Shown here piece after piece: positions 12,379 to 25,107 of a stretch of 42,184 bases of DNA. The notes below the pieces were generated by a model. The model ran no database searches. It saw nothing but the letters and a program-made list of their open reading frames with translations, and was not told the origin of the DNA. The stretch lies in NCBI GenBank assembly GCA_040357565.1, contig JBDODJ010000096.1. One strand, 5' to 3'. The first letter of the stretch is position 1. Every line of letters starts with the position of its first letter. Origin of the DNA: Cercozoa sp. M6MM (lineage: Eukaryota; Endomyxa: Ascetosporea). The translations under genes were made by a program, and so were the position numbers.

Positions 12379-13021
12379 GTCCTTGCTTGCTTGAAGAATT
12401 AAGAAAGATACGCCGTGATTTCGAGTGTATCCGCGCTGGTCACATTTGAATCCAGCAGCCTCGATATCTGCATTGATGTTAGGACATCGTCGTATCGCGA
12501 TGTCCCTTTCATCTTAGAATGGCACGCGATGAGGTACACTCACCGATCTTATGGCGCGCACCCGTTTATTCTGATGTTGGCCCCCTTAAACGGAAGTTTT
12601 CTGGGTACAGTACAGTACTGTATAGTAATGTACAGTACTGTACTGTACTGGTCTGGTCGCGCGACCAGCCAGTGACTTGATTCAAAAACGGATCACGACT
12701 GCTTGTGCACGCACAGCACAAGAGACGTACTTCTTATTGTCGAAACCTACAGCAGCACGTTTTCGTCAAGCACACAAGGGCCAGGTACCGCGTAATACTG
12801 TAGTGCAGCTTGTTTCTTCTGACGCCAGAACGGTTGCAGCGTGGTGCTAGCTAGTCCGTGTGTGTGTGTTTAACTCCAACAGCTTCAAACAAAATGGATT
12901 TGAGCGCGTTTCACATTTTGTTTCTTTCCCGGTTTCCGTTTCCCATGAGCAGCGCGTGGCCTTTCTTTTTTGGGGTGTTTTGCCCGTATATGTTGTATGC
13001 ACAGTGTACTGACGCACCGAG
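12379..13021. promoter_or_regulatory. Divergent intergenic region between VPS41-like and G-alpha genes
   Basis: This 643-bp stretch lies between two divergently read start codons, so it should hold both promoters. No TATA box stands out. Its main feature is the inverted-repeat cluster at 12605-12668. Confidence 0.45.
12605..12668. repeat. Perfect 18-bp inverted repeat plus perfect 16-bp palindrome
   Basis: GTACAGTACAGTACTGTA (12605-12622) is the exact reverse complement of 12631-12648, with an 8-nt loop. Four bases later CTGGTCGCGCGACCAG (12653-12668) is a perfect palindrome. Both lie between divergent genes. Confidence 0.9.
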
Positions 13022-15021
<2,000 letters not shown>

Positions 15022-15533
15022 ACAGAGCAGACTCCTAGGGCACGTTGAGTGTTTGTGCGTGATACGGACCGCCTTCGCATCGTGACAGCTTACGGCACCA
15101 ACAGCACTCCATCTCGTCATTCCTGTCGGTATGCGTTTCCTTTTTGATTGGCTTGCGGCCGCGTTCCACGTTGCTCACCGGCTCGGTCCGACGTCGACGT
15201 GGGTAATGTAATGTAGTCGCCGCAGCAACATTCCCGTTTTGTTTGTATATTAAAGTGTTACTGACGGTTGCCAATGAAAAGAACTAAATAAAAGACCGCA
15301 TCGTCCACGCGGTGACCTGGCTATCGCTTCTGACTTCTTTGTGTGGGAGAGCTGGAAATGTTGGTCTCACTTACGAGACCAACACTCCCTCAACATGCAA
15401 GACCGACAAACTAATTTCCGCTTAAACAGCCCCTCCAAACTTGCCAGTTTGTATCTGAACTTACTCGCCGTCGATAGTTTTAGTTCACGTCAAGAAACTA
15501 ACTGTCAGACAGCGAGGCGAACCGAAGCTCCGT
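15022..15533. other. Intergenic region between convergent G-alpha and DNA ligase genes
   Basis: No gene is seen. An AATAAA at 15287-15292 is 266 bp past the G-alpha stop and may be its poly(A) signal. A perfect hairpin lies at 15359-15384. Confidence 0.5.
15359..15384. other. Perfect 10-bp hairpin between convergent genes
   Basis: TGTTGGTCTC and GAGACCAACA pair across a 6-nt loop (ACTTAC). It sits between two facing 3' ends. Confidence 0.75.
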
Positions 15534-16507
15534 CTACTCAGGGCCAAACCGAGACGGCACGGCGAGCAGTTCAGCGAGCTTGGTCAGCTCTGTGCGATGC
15601 TCCTGCAATACACAAAAAAATCACAGGGCGTGCAACAAGAACCACCAACTGCTGGCACAATACTTGGACAAAATTGACGATGTTGCGCGCAGAAGCCTTT
15701 TTGGCACCAAGCACGTGCAAGCTTTCTTCACTTTCGGCATGCTGCACAAGATACAGAGGGATGGGTAATGCTATGCTGCACTGACGACCTTGGAGACAAG
15801 CCTACACGAAGAAAGTCTGCCAGTGAAGTTGGCGCATTAGGGGTTGACAGCAGCGTCTGCGCGAGTTTCTTACCTACGGGTAATTAATTACAACAGCAGC
15901 AAGAGGACAAAGCAGCAGCAACTCAAATCCCTACCCAGCGAAGGAATGCCGAGTGCAATCAGATGACATTCCGAAAATGGTAACTGTGAATGCCAATCTT
16001 GCTTTGCACAAGACATAGCCATGCATGCGCGTGCAAGTGAATACCTGGCGTGCACCGACAACATTTTTCAGTAGATCAGATATGTTGTTGTCACCCATAC
16101 TCGGGACTTCCAAGAGTCCCTGTATATTACACTTAATTTGCATTTATTTTTCTATTTATGGATACAAACATAGACAAGCGTACCGCGCGATCGTTCTCCG
16201 ACAATTCCAGGAGAGCGGAGATCGTTCCCACGATGCCTAAACACACGAACATAATATCAAGTAAAGTTTTCGACAAGAACAAGTACCCTCGTTTTGAAGA
16301 ATGCCAGCATCGAGCAGCTTCTTGATGGTTGCATAACTCACGCCGCTGAACAACACGTGCAAACATGCGCAAACAAGAGATTAAGAAGATGCATACTCGA
16401 TGTTTAAGGCATCCTTTCCGCAGGCGTGCGAAACCACATCGGCCACGCGAACCTCGCAGTCGCTGGCGCAACGAAGCTCCTTGTCTGTACAAGTGAGCAG
16501 CGATTTA

Positions 16508-16543
<36 letters not shown>

Positions 16544-17666
16544 CACATACAAAAAACCAGATACAGTCGTTAGAGTGCGTAACAGGCTCGCGTCGAGCAC
16601 ACGGGCAGTGCGTCGGAAGTGGACTGTCTCTGTGCAACACATACAAACACACACACGCACACACGCGTCGGTACACGCGCCAAAATGTGAAAGAGGAAGA
16701 GCCATTCGCACCGATCAGAGTAAAGGGCGAGCATTTCCTTGTCCGGAACAAAGCTAGTTTGAGTGCTGCTGCACAAGGACATGTCGCCAGTCACGTCCAC
16801 GATAGACGGAATGTCGCCCCTGAACTGGACAACAGCCAGAACTCCTTTCTTCAACCGCGCCATGCTCTGAAGGACACACTTGGGACACTCGCTGGCTCGT
16901 ATAGAGGTGGACTGAGGAAAACGCACCAAATTGAACTTGTGGCAGTAGGAGCCGTTGTGCAGACTCACTGAATCCACGGTTCTGGTTCCATCTGTGCGCA
17001 CACGATATACGAGCAATTTCAGCCAGCAGAAAAATCGAACTACGCTGGATTGGAAAAACCGTTGCTGTCGGTACGAGCTTTCCTTGTCTCTTTGTGGCCC
17101 TATTAAGTACAAATTTACCTATGCACACACATAAACTACAGATGAAGAGCTATACCACTGGATGGATCGAATACGCACAAGCTGTGGCGTTGATGAAGAC
17201 TTTAGCGCGATAGATGACTTGGGATGCTTGGCCGTGGCACCTAGCTGCTGGGCCAACTGCTCACACAGCATCATAACGAGCTGCGTTCCCGTGGATACAG
17301 TCAAGTACATCGAGATCGTCAGTCTTGAGCACAACGCCATCACACGTGAACTCGTCCACCTGGTCGGGTGCACTCGATACAGATACACATCGGAATCGAA
17401 AACACAAACGTACCAAGGGCCGGAAACGCATGATTTGATCGAGAGCATGGTCGTTTTCACCCTCTACACAGTACATGAGTGCGTGAATTACTGGGACATA
17501 CTGTATATGCACGACAAGGATACCGGGCAAGTTGATGGTAAAAGCCTTTGGGTCGACATCAAAGCCGCGTTCCTTGAGCCACTCGTGTGTCATCTCCTGC
17601 GAAAGCAGAGACGCGGTATATATATATGTATCTCTTTATATATTTATATATCCATATAAGATAGCT

Positions 17667-17716
<50 letters not shown>

Positions 17717-17726
17717 NNNNNNNNNN

Positions 17727-17775
<49 letters not shown>

Positions 17776-18549
17776 TACCTGTGTTGCGGCAAAGTACTCG
17801 CACTGTCCAGGCGGCAACAAGCGCCAGGCCGAAAATGCCATAAAAGTCACTGATAGCTTCTCATTCGCCTCCTGCGGCTGTTTGGAGCGCATGAGCGACA
17901 CGACAGCGTGGCGCGCCGTGGCATACCGCGTGTTTGCTTGCGTAAAGACCTTGTCTTTCATCACCTGCACAAGCACAGCCGAGGAAGATGATGCGAATGC
18001 CTGCATACATCATCGAACAAAAACAAACCAGCTCGCCGCGCACCTCCCACAGAGGGTAGGGGCAGTTCCGATCAATAGGGTTCCACTTGGAACCGCTGCT
18101 ATCATTGTCGAACAGTAAACGCGGAGTGCTGTTGTTCCCCAACACATCGTTTAAAGGGGCGCAATCAATGTATCTGCGAAAGTTATCAGTGCAGTCCTCG
18201 CCCTCTGTACCGTCACCACGTGTCACTGCTCGCAGCAGTCTGTCGCCTGTCAACGCATGTGATACATCATCACGAGATAACAATGCATGGAAGAGGGACC
18301 TGACGGTGTGCGCGCAAAGACAAGCGACAACGCAATGCCGTCAAGCTTGCTTTCGACGCGTAGACGATCAACGCCCGCTTTCTTCACTCGCTTGGCGAAC
18401 TTGAGCACCTGTTCTCGACCAACATGGTCGATACTGGCGCCTTCTTCACGGCCGAGGTTGTCGTGCTCTTCACTTTTCCTAAAACAGCACAGACCAGATT
18501 ACCTGAATACGATCTGGGTCTTCTGTGTGTGCGTGTGCGTGCGCGTGCG

Positions 18550-18582
<33 letters not shown>

Positions 18583-19091
18583 ACCACGTGTCAGCAAGCG
18601 CATCACCTCGAAACACGTGTTGCAGCGATAGCATCTGTACATGCACAGCAAACGTAAACCACAGCAAACATTCACCAAGACACAGAAGTTACCGGCACAA
18701 AATGACGGTGCTTTCCGCCCGTCTCGGCTTTCACCAAAACAATTTCTTCTTCCGTCTGCAGTGGCACATGCAACGACACACAAAACATACAGAAAATGCA
18801 CCTTTTTTAGTTCGCGCAACTCTTCGACCAGCGCGTCATAAACCTCGTCGGTGATCATTTCCACCTGCCAAAAACAATTGAAAATGCCATCGGAAACAAC
18901 GACGTCGGTACGTTTGCAAGAGACGGATCCTGTGGCCATGTGTACTTTCGCGCGTAACGATCAACTAGTGCCTCCAGCTCGCGTACACGGTCTTCGCGTT
19001 CGCGCGGGGACAGTTCGTTTCTTGAACTCACATGTTGGCGACGCAAAGAAACGCGGGACGTCGTCCGGCGCAGCAACCTTGCAGTACGCAT
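15534..19091 (-). CDS. Bacterial-type NAD+-dependent DNA ligase (LigA family), spliced, with putative organelle presequence
   Basis: LigA seals nicks in DNA using NAD+ as AMP donor. About 23 exons join into roughly 690 residues. In order: an Arg/Ser-rich leader with no acidic residue in its first 25 (MRTARLLRRTTSRVSLRRQH); the NMN-binding Ia domain (ITDEVYDALVEELRELKK); MLSLQHVF; motif I RVESKLDGIALSLVF with the AMP-accepting Lys; LLRAVTRGDGTEGEDCT; YPLWEVRGEL; motif IV DEFTCDGVVLKTDDL; motif V LGATAKHPKSSIALK; the OB-fold piece GKLVPTATVFPI with TVDSVSLHN and VQFRGDIPSIV; a zinc-finger region PTHCPCARREPV...ELRCASDC; and helix-hairpin-helix segments (KDALNIE, GLLEVPSMGDNNISDLL, LIALGIPSLGKKL, SLHVLGAKKASARNIV). 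It ends after the HhH domain, with no BRCT domain. Upper exon borders: 18912-19091, 18802-18864, 18693-18755, 18585-18634, 18300-18478, 18029-18246, 17779-17964. The leader suggests a mitochondrial or plastid role (inference). Confidence 0.9.
16510..16540. repeat. (CA)n microsatellite in ligase intron
   Basis: Fifteen CA units split the zinc-finger region exons. Confidence 0.95.
17668..17774. repeat. (GT)n array with 10-N gap in ligase intron
   Basis: GT repeats flank N 17717-17726, with a TATATA stretch just upstream on the + strand. Confidence 0.95.
18526..18582. repeat. (GT)n microsatellite in ligase intron
   Basis: GT with GC interruptions, between the MLSLQHVF exon and the motif I exon. 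Confidence 0.95.
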
Positions 19092-19186
19092 GCTCCCAAG
19101 TGTGTGCGCTATTCTTAAATACAAGAAACAGCGAGAAGGACGAGCAGGAATGCGACAACAATCAGAATTTTACAAATCAAGTCTAC
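19092..19186. promoter_or_regulatory. 95-bp head-to-head promoter region, DNA ligase / MFS transporter
   Basis: The putative start codons of the two divergently read genes are only 95 bp apart, so both promoters and 5' UTRs would have to fit or overlap here. No clear TATA box is seen. The MFS start is less certain than the ligase start. Confidence 0.4.
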
Positions 19187-22001
19187 ATGGCTACAGCGAG
19201 CGAAACTGTTTCAGCTACAGTAAGTTTTGAGTGCACGCGACGCAGGTTTCGGCGTTATTACCCCAGCTTCGACCATAGCTCGAACTACTGTACACCTGCC
19301 AAGCGATTTGTTTTTCTCCCGGGTGCCGGTCGGATGCTGCAACAAGCGAGGCAGGCCGCCAGTGCACGGCGGAATGAGTTGCATGAGGAGGACTCTCTCA
19401 GACTTTTGGATGACTACTCGCAAGACTCTGTAGAGGCAGGAACTGCACCCGACACTCTTTCAGTCACCTACCTCGATAAACTGCTCGGTAGGCGTAAATG
19501 TGTGGCACCAAAGTTACTTAGTATTCTCCCACCCGCACACGCACAGACAGACAAGGTTGGCGCAGGACGCACACACACCTCTTTGCTGTCGCCTTTCTCG
19601 CTTTGTTCGCATCGGCCATTCAAACTGTCGCGTACCGTGACTGGTCTTAGCCCTGCGTGGATTGTCCTTGATACATACCTCCACCCTTGGTGAGCAGCGT
19701 AAGTTTTGTGCTGCCTTACTTTCGCGACGAGTTGTCGTTTTCGTCGGCGCAATGCGGCTGGATTCTCACGGTTCTCCCAACTTTTCCCTCTTCTTTCCTT
19801 CATCTCTGCCTGCGATACACCCTCTTTACCCGTCTTTAGATGATCTATGTTGGTATGCTGTGCGGCGACATTGTCTTTGGCCCGTTGGTATCTTGCGCTT
19901 AAGTACTACTTGGTACGAAATTGTCCACTTGTGTAGGGCGACAGAATAGGCAGACGAAACTCACTGTGAGCTTGTTTTTAATGTGTCCTTCTTTTAAGGC
20001 AGTGTCGTATGCTGTGCTTGACAGAGTGATCTCGCTGTCATTGGGTGCTTTCGCGATGATCGCTGCCGGTGCGTGGATCAAGCTGTTCTGGCATGCCATG
20101 ATGATTTTTTTCTGTGCTGGTTTTGCGGTACAAATACACGTTTGTACACAGTTGCCTGCGATGACATCTATGCAGTATTTATTAAAAGGCTGGACCGACA
20201 TTGATGCTTGCCTTCGTGTACTTTGGCGAGTTCTGGGGCACCTTGAGGCGCAGCAAGGTTGGTCCAAGTCGTTTTTCGGTGTGAGTTTTGCTAAAAAATG
20301 TGTGGTATGTAGGCATTGATGCTACTCGGATTCTCTTGGCTAATCGGCACCTCTTGTCTCGCACTGCACGCCTTTCTCTTGCTTGGTACATCAAGGTGTC
20401 TCTCTCGCTTCCTCAAAGGTGCAGCAAGGCAGATACGTATGGGCGTAGGCACAAGTGAGAAGGGCATGTGGCGCACCTTTCTCATGACTGGCGCCGTTCC
20501 TTCGTTGCGTAACGTGCATGCCGGAGTGTGTGTGTGTGTGTGTGTATGTGTGTGTGTGTGTGTGTGTGTTATATGTCTATGCGCAGTGGCCGCGGCGTTG
20601 CTTTTGATGTCCCCACAGTCGCCGTTTTTTCTGCTGCAGGCACGTCGCGAAAGTTTGCTCCGTCGCACATTGTTCCGTCTTACGCACGAACCAGCGGTGC
20701 ACGAGAGACGTTTAGATAGCCGGGCTCGTGTCGCTAGGTACGTGTGCATTGGTCTGTGTGTATAAGAATTTCATATAAGAGTGCTACGCCACACAGCGAA
20801 AGCAAGTTCTTGGAGATGCTCAAGATCCGCTCCACACTGCGACCTTTGGCCACTGTCGGTACATTCTCTCTTCTCCCTCAGGGACAGATTAAGTATAGAC
20901 TGTGTCCCTCAGGGCTGCTTTACTTTTCCTTGTCGTTTGCATACTACGGACTCGTACCGCACGCCTCTTTTCCCTGAGCCTGTCTTCGCTCCTTCTGGTT
21001 AACCAGCGTCTTGCGAGCAGGTGCAATGGCTGCCCGAGTTTTTGGATCGTATAAACGAGCCGGCTGCCGGTACTGCCGACCAGGACACCGACGAGCTAAA
21101 CATCTACTTTGTAAGCTCCGTGCTCTGTCTCTACCTCCTAGTGCATACACTATGTGCGTTGGTAGGTCGTGTTGCTTTCTAACTTGTCACAAATCCCTGG
21201 CAATTCTGTCGCTCTGTACTCCTTGTCTACATAGCAATGTGACATGTCCACTACTTTTATTGCCGGTACCAAAGGTGGCTCGTGCACCAACACAGCGATC
21301 GTGGTCTGCGTGTCGTCACCATCGCTTCGCTTGCCCTGTCGGTAGATGACCTAAACTTGTGGTTTGCTTTCCTATCACCGGTTGGTACAAAGGCCGGAGC
21401 GACGGTTCTTTTTGCGTTGGCCAACGACTCGACGCAGGTACACCACGCTTCAAGCGGGCGGGATGCCTGCCGTGTACACTGGGTGTGCAGGCTACGGTGG
21501 CATCATGTGTGCTTGGTGCCGTATCTATTGGAGCTTGGTCTGCTTTGAATGGTACCTATGCGCTCCGTACCAGACGGACGAAACACATGTATGATGTTGC
21601 TTGTTTGAATACGCTTAGTCCTGTGCGCCGCGGCCTTTCCGTCGAGGGTTCGCACGACTGCGTTCGGTGCGATGACTCCGCTGTGTCTGCTGTGTCTTCG
21701 TGGGTGCTGATACACTGTGCTGTGTTTGCAGGCAGCGTGGCCGCTCTGGGTCGTATCGGCAGTATCCTCGGTGTGCTCGCCTTTGGCTACTTGGTCGATG
21801 TGGGTCGTGCCGTGCCGATCCTTCTGGGTACAGTATATAGCACTGCTTCTGTCAGTTTTCCACGATCCTCTGTGAGTCTTGTTGCTGCTTGTAGCCGCTG
21901 CCTTCTTTGCCGTGGCGGCACTCGCGGCGATTTTGCACAATTACACGCCGGCGAAAGACACGATTTTGACGGTCGACGGCGGCGACAGTGACTGCGATTA
22001 G
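19187..22001 (+). CDS. Major facilitator superfamily (MFS) transporter
   Basis: The clearest patch is MIYVGMLCGDIVFGPL joined to GDRIGRRNSL, the helix-2 to helix-3 signature (GxLxDRxGRR type) of MFS carriers, including the SV2 and sugar/phosphate branches. Hydrophobic exons follow: DRVISLSLGAFAMIAAG, LMLLGFSWLIGTSCLALHA, WRTFLMTGAVPSL and LLLMSPQSPFFLLQARRES (like the ESPRFLL motif after helix 6). Then a cytosolic loop, VQWLPEFLDRINEPAAG, GATVLFALAND, TVASCVLGAVSIGAWSALN, SVAALGRIGSILGVLAFGYL and AFFAVAALAAILHNYTP. The tail DTILTVDGGDSDCD ends at TAG 21999-22001. The first third (19187-19830) is poorly resolved; the ATG at 19187 opens a 280-codon-frame ORF in step with it, but the splice pattern to the first membrane exon is unclear. 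The substrate cannot be read from sequence. Confidence 0.7.
20525..20569. repeat. (GT)n microsatellite in MFS intron
   Basis: GT run with one TA interruption, immediately after a donor. Confidence 0.9.
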
Positions 22002-22686
22002 CAGCACGACTGGTGCAGTCTGACTCGGCGATTTAATCACATACGCTCGGCCGCGTCGCCACTCCGTTTCCTTCTTGCGATCGCATGATGGATGCCATGC
22101 GTGTCGTGCGCCGCGCACGGCACCGTATCACGACACCGACCGGATAGACAGTTCTGTGCAGCTACGGTATGGAAACCGTAACATAAATCGAACTTCTTGA
22201 CCGCAAACCTTTAAGTTCGTTCTGTCGTGCACTTGTTTGGTGTGACATAACGTAAGTATATTTACATTATCGCACAACAAAGTACATTATTCACGGCTTC
22301 GGACACCAGACTGTACTAAATCAGTGACACCATGAGGAGGAGCTCAGACGGACGCGTACATTGCAGGAATCCCAGCTTGGTTGTCATGGAAAGTAATATG
22401 AGCAATGGCAAAAGTACAATGTCCAACTGCGCCGCGAACAAGCATATTGATACATCAATAGCTGTCATATTAGACACAGATGGCATCCCAGCTTGATTGT
22501 CATACAAGTGTATCAACATGCTGTCATACAATGCACTGTACGTGCCAAACATATCTGATATCAGATATTGGCGGAAATAGTTTAAAATAAGTTGTTGCAG
22601 CATCGCTGTTGTACTGTCCTGTACAGTCTTGTACACTCCTTGATCAATAGGCAAACCCAGCGCACGTCCGGCAGGAGGCAGCATAG
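22002..22686. other. Intergenic region between MFS and CAF-1-like genes
   Basis: Contains an uncertain 122-codon minus-strand ORF (22316-22684) and an imperfect direct repeat (ATCCCAGCTTGRTTGTCAT type) near 22369 and 22485. Otherwise nothing is recognised. Confidence 0.5.
22316..22684 (-). CDS. Uncertain 122-aa ORF with a hydrophobic segment
   Basis: An uninterrupted ORF from ATG to stop with a hydrophobic run (VLLPLLILLSM) near residues 90-100. It covers an imperfect DNA direct repeat and overlaps where the CAF-1-like promoter should be. Unlike its neighbours it is intronless and AT-rich. No family is recognised, and it may be chance. Confidence 0.18.
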   Translation of the reverse strand: MLPPAGRALGLPIDQGVYKTVQDSTTAMLQQLILNYFRQYLISDMFGTYSALYDSMLIHLYDNQAGMPSVSNMTAIDVSICLFAAQLDIVLLPLLILLSMTTKLGFLQCTRPSELLLMVSLI

Positions 22687-23393
22687 ATGCCCACCGTGCC
22701 TTCTGAGGTGCCTTTCATCTTGCATGTTGCTTGGCATTACGATTGTGAAATTGTGTGTGCGTGTTTTTTGCCGAGCTTTCATGTGGTGTGCAGGAAGAAG
22801 TCGTTGTTGTGGGTGAAAAGCGCCCACAGCCGCCGACAGAGGCCAACAAACCTCCAGCGTCGGCGGTAGTCGCGACGGCCGTTGACAAGAAGCGCGCGCG
22901 CATTGTAACCAATGTCGACAAGTTGAGGTAGGGGAGTGAGTTGCATTTCAAGCGTGTGTTGTCTTACCTCTAGTTTGCAGTGAGGCGCAAAAATCGACTT
23001 ATTCGCGAGTGTGCGAGGTGTTTTTGCTTGTGCGATTGTACAGAAGAGAAGCACATGTGATTGCCTGCAGGAACGCCAGCGTTACCTGCAGCAATGGTGG
23101 CACGCCTCCCTTCCGACAGGTTTGCGCAAGTCACTTGTTTGGTAAAATGCGTAGTTGTATCTCTTCTTTGCCGGAAGTTTTTGATATGCACAGGCATTTT
23201 AACCGCCTGCTGCCGAAGTTCAAGCATCTATTGCAAGGGTAAATACTGGCCTTTGGCTCCCTGGCACTTACTTTGTTCTGTGCAGCGAGCGGCAAGTCGT
23301 ACTGCAGAGCAACGCTGTGCGCATGGTGGCGCTCTTTGCCGCCGAGAGACACGGCGAAACCCAACAGGTGTGTGTGTGCGTTTGTGTGTGTAC

Positions 23394-23443
<50 letters not shown>

Positions 23444-24945
23444 ATGTGTATGTTCGGACTGATGTAGTTACTGCAAGAGTTGTATGACACCGTCAACGAC
23501 CTGCCTTGTGGTAGAACCGGTTTCGCTTGTAGCACACCTGGTGTCGATATCTTTGACTTTCCTAGACGAGAGCGTGCTGCGCGAGGTGCTGCTCAGCGCG
23601 GCAACGTCGCGCGAATATGGTTCGAAGCAAGCGCCCGTCAACGCCGAGGCCGACACTCGCACCGTGTGGGAGGTGTCACCTGCCCACATGAAGGAGGCGC
23701 TCGAGCTTGAGCCTGTCGATGGCGACACTGATGTGCTGCAGAACGATGAGATCTTGCTGCATGTCCGGTCACTCAAAAAGTACCATTGCTTTAAAAGAGT
23801 GGCACCGTGTAGATATTTGTGTGGATAGGCTGCGCACGAAGCGGCAAAAGCTCGTGTCCTGCTGTGACCGCGTACTGCGCGAACTGGAGAAGAAAACGGC
23901 GCCGACCGATGCAAAACTGACCGAGCTGACCGATGCTATCACCAAGGCATATTCACATGTCTCTCTCACCCATGCTGTTCCTATCGTGTGTTTCTTATAC
24001 CAACTTTTGCTAGGCGAGAAAGGCTCTGACGGACAGCGAGAGCGAAGTGGCTGCGCGAGTCGACAAGTACCGCAAACAACAGGCTAAGTATGTTTTCTTT
24101 CGCCAAGGGTGTGTGTGTGTATGTGTGTGTGTGTACGCTATGTATTCGCGGTCGTAGGAAGCAAAATAAGCGACAGGCAGCGGCGCAGAAGGCAATTGAG
24201 CGGCAGCGCATGCAGGAAGCGAAACAGGCGGCGCAGCAGCAAAAGTTGCAGGACAAGGACAAGAAGGTGCCCAAGACCCCGGGAAGCAAAAAGAAGGTCG
24301 TGCAGAGCAACACCTTGTTCGCCATGTTCGGCAGCTCGATCAAGAAGCAGCCTTTGACACAAGCGACAGAGGTATGTTTTCTTGTTTGCGTGGGTGTTGT
24401 TGCCGTTGCTGCCACAACGAACACTGCTGTTGTTACGCAGGAGGTGCTGACGTCGATGACACCTCTGACACCGGCGACCGACATTCTGAGCGACTACGTT
24501 TTGCCTGTGCCGCCTTCGTCGTCGGCGAGAGGACACCGGTCATTGCCGGCACTGCTGCCATGTGATGGCGACAGCACCGATGTCCTGGCCTCCTTGCAGC
24601 AACGGCTGCGTACGTGGTCGCAACAGGTAGCGTATCGAACAATGAAGATGAATTGCGATGGCACAGAAGGAGAGTTTGTGAGTATGCCATGTGTTGACAG
24701 AAGCGACGCGAGCGAAAGAGTGCCCGTGATTTGGCGCGGCAAATTCGCTCGTGGCAGCGTCGTGATTGGTACCACTGCTCCATTGTATCTTTTACTCCTT
24801 TACCCACCGCTTTATGGCACAGGCACAAGGCCGAGAACGGCCGCTGGGACATGCAGCCGCTCAGCGAGGTCGAACAAGACGTGTTGCACCGTCTGAGACG
24901 ACCGTCGCTGGAGAAGCCGTTCGAACTGCTGGTACACAGGCACAC

Positions 24946-25018
<73 letters not shown>

Positions 25019-25028
25019 NNNNNNNNNN

Positions 25029-25107
<79 letters not shown>

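Noticed and set aside
15341-15784. 147-codon plus-strand ORF and the stretch QYLDKIDDVARRSLFG
   Set aside because: It is the reverse strand of the last ligase exons (SLHVLGAKKASARNIV; ELTKLAELLAV), which fit the LigA C-terminus in phase.
17309-17359. 28-nt ultra-short ligase intron
   Set aside because: A second acceptor 24 bp further on gives a normal 52-bp intron in the same phase and a better match to LigA (LAQQLGATAKHPK).
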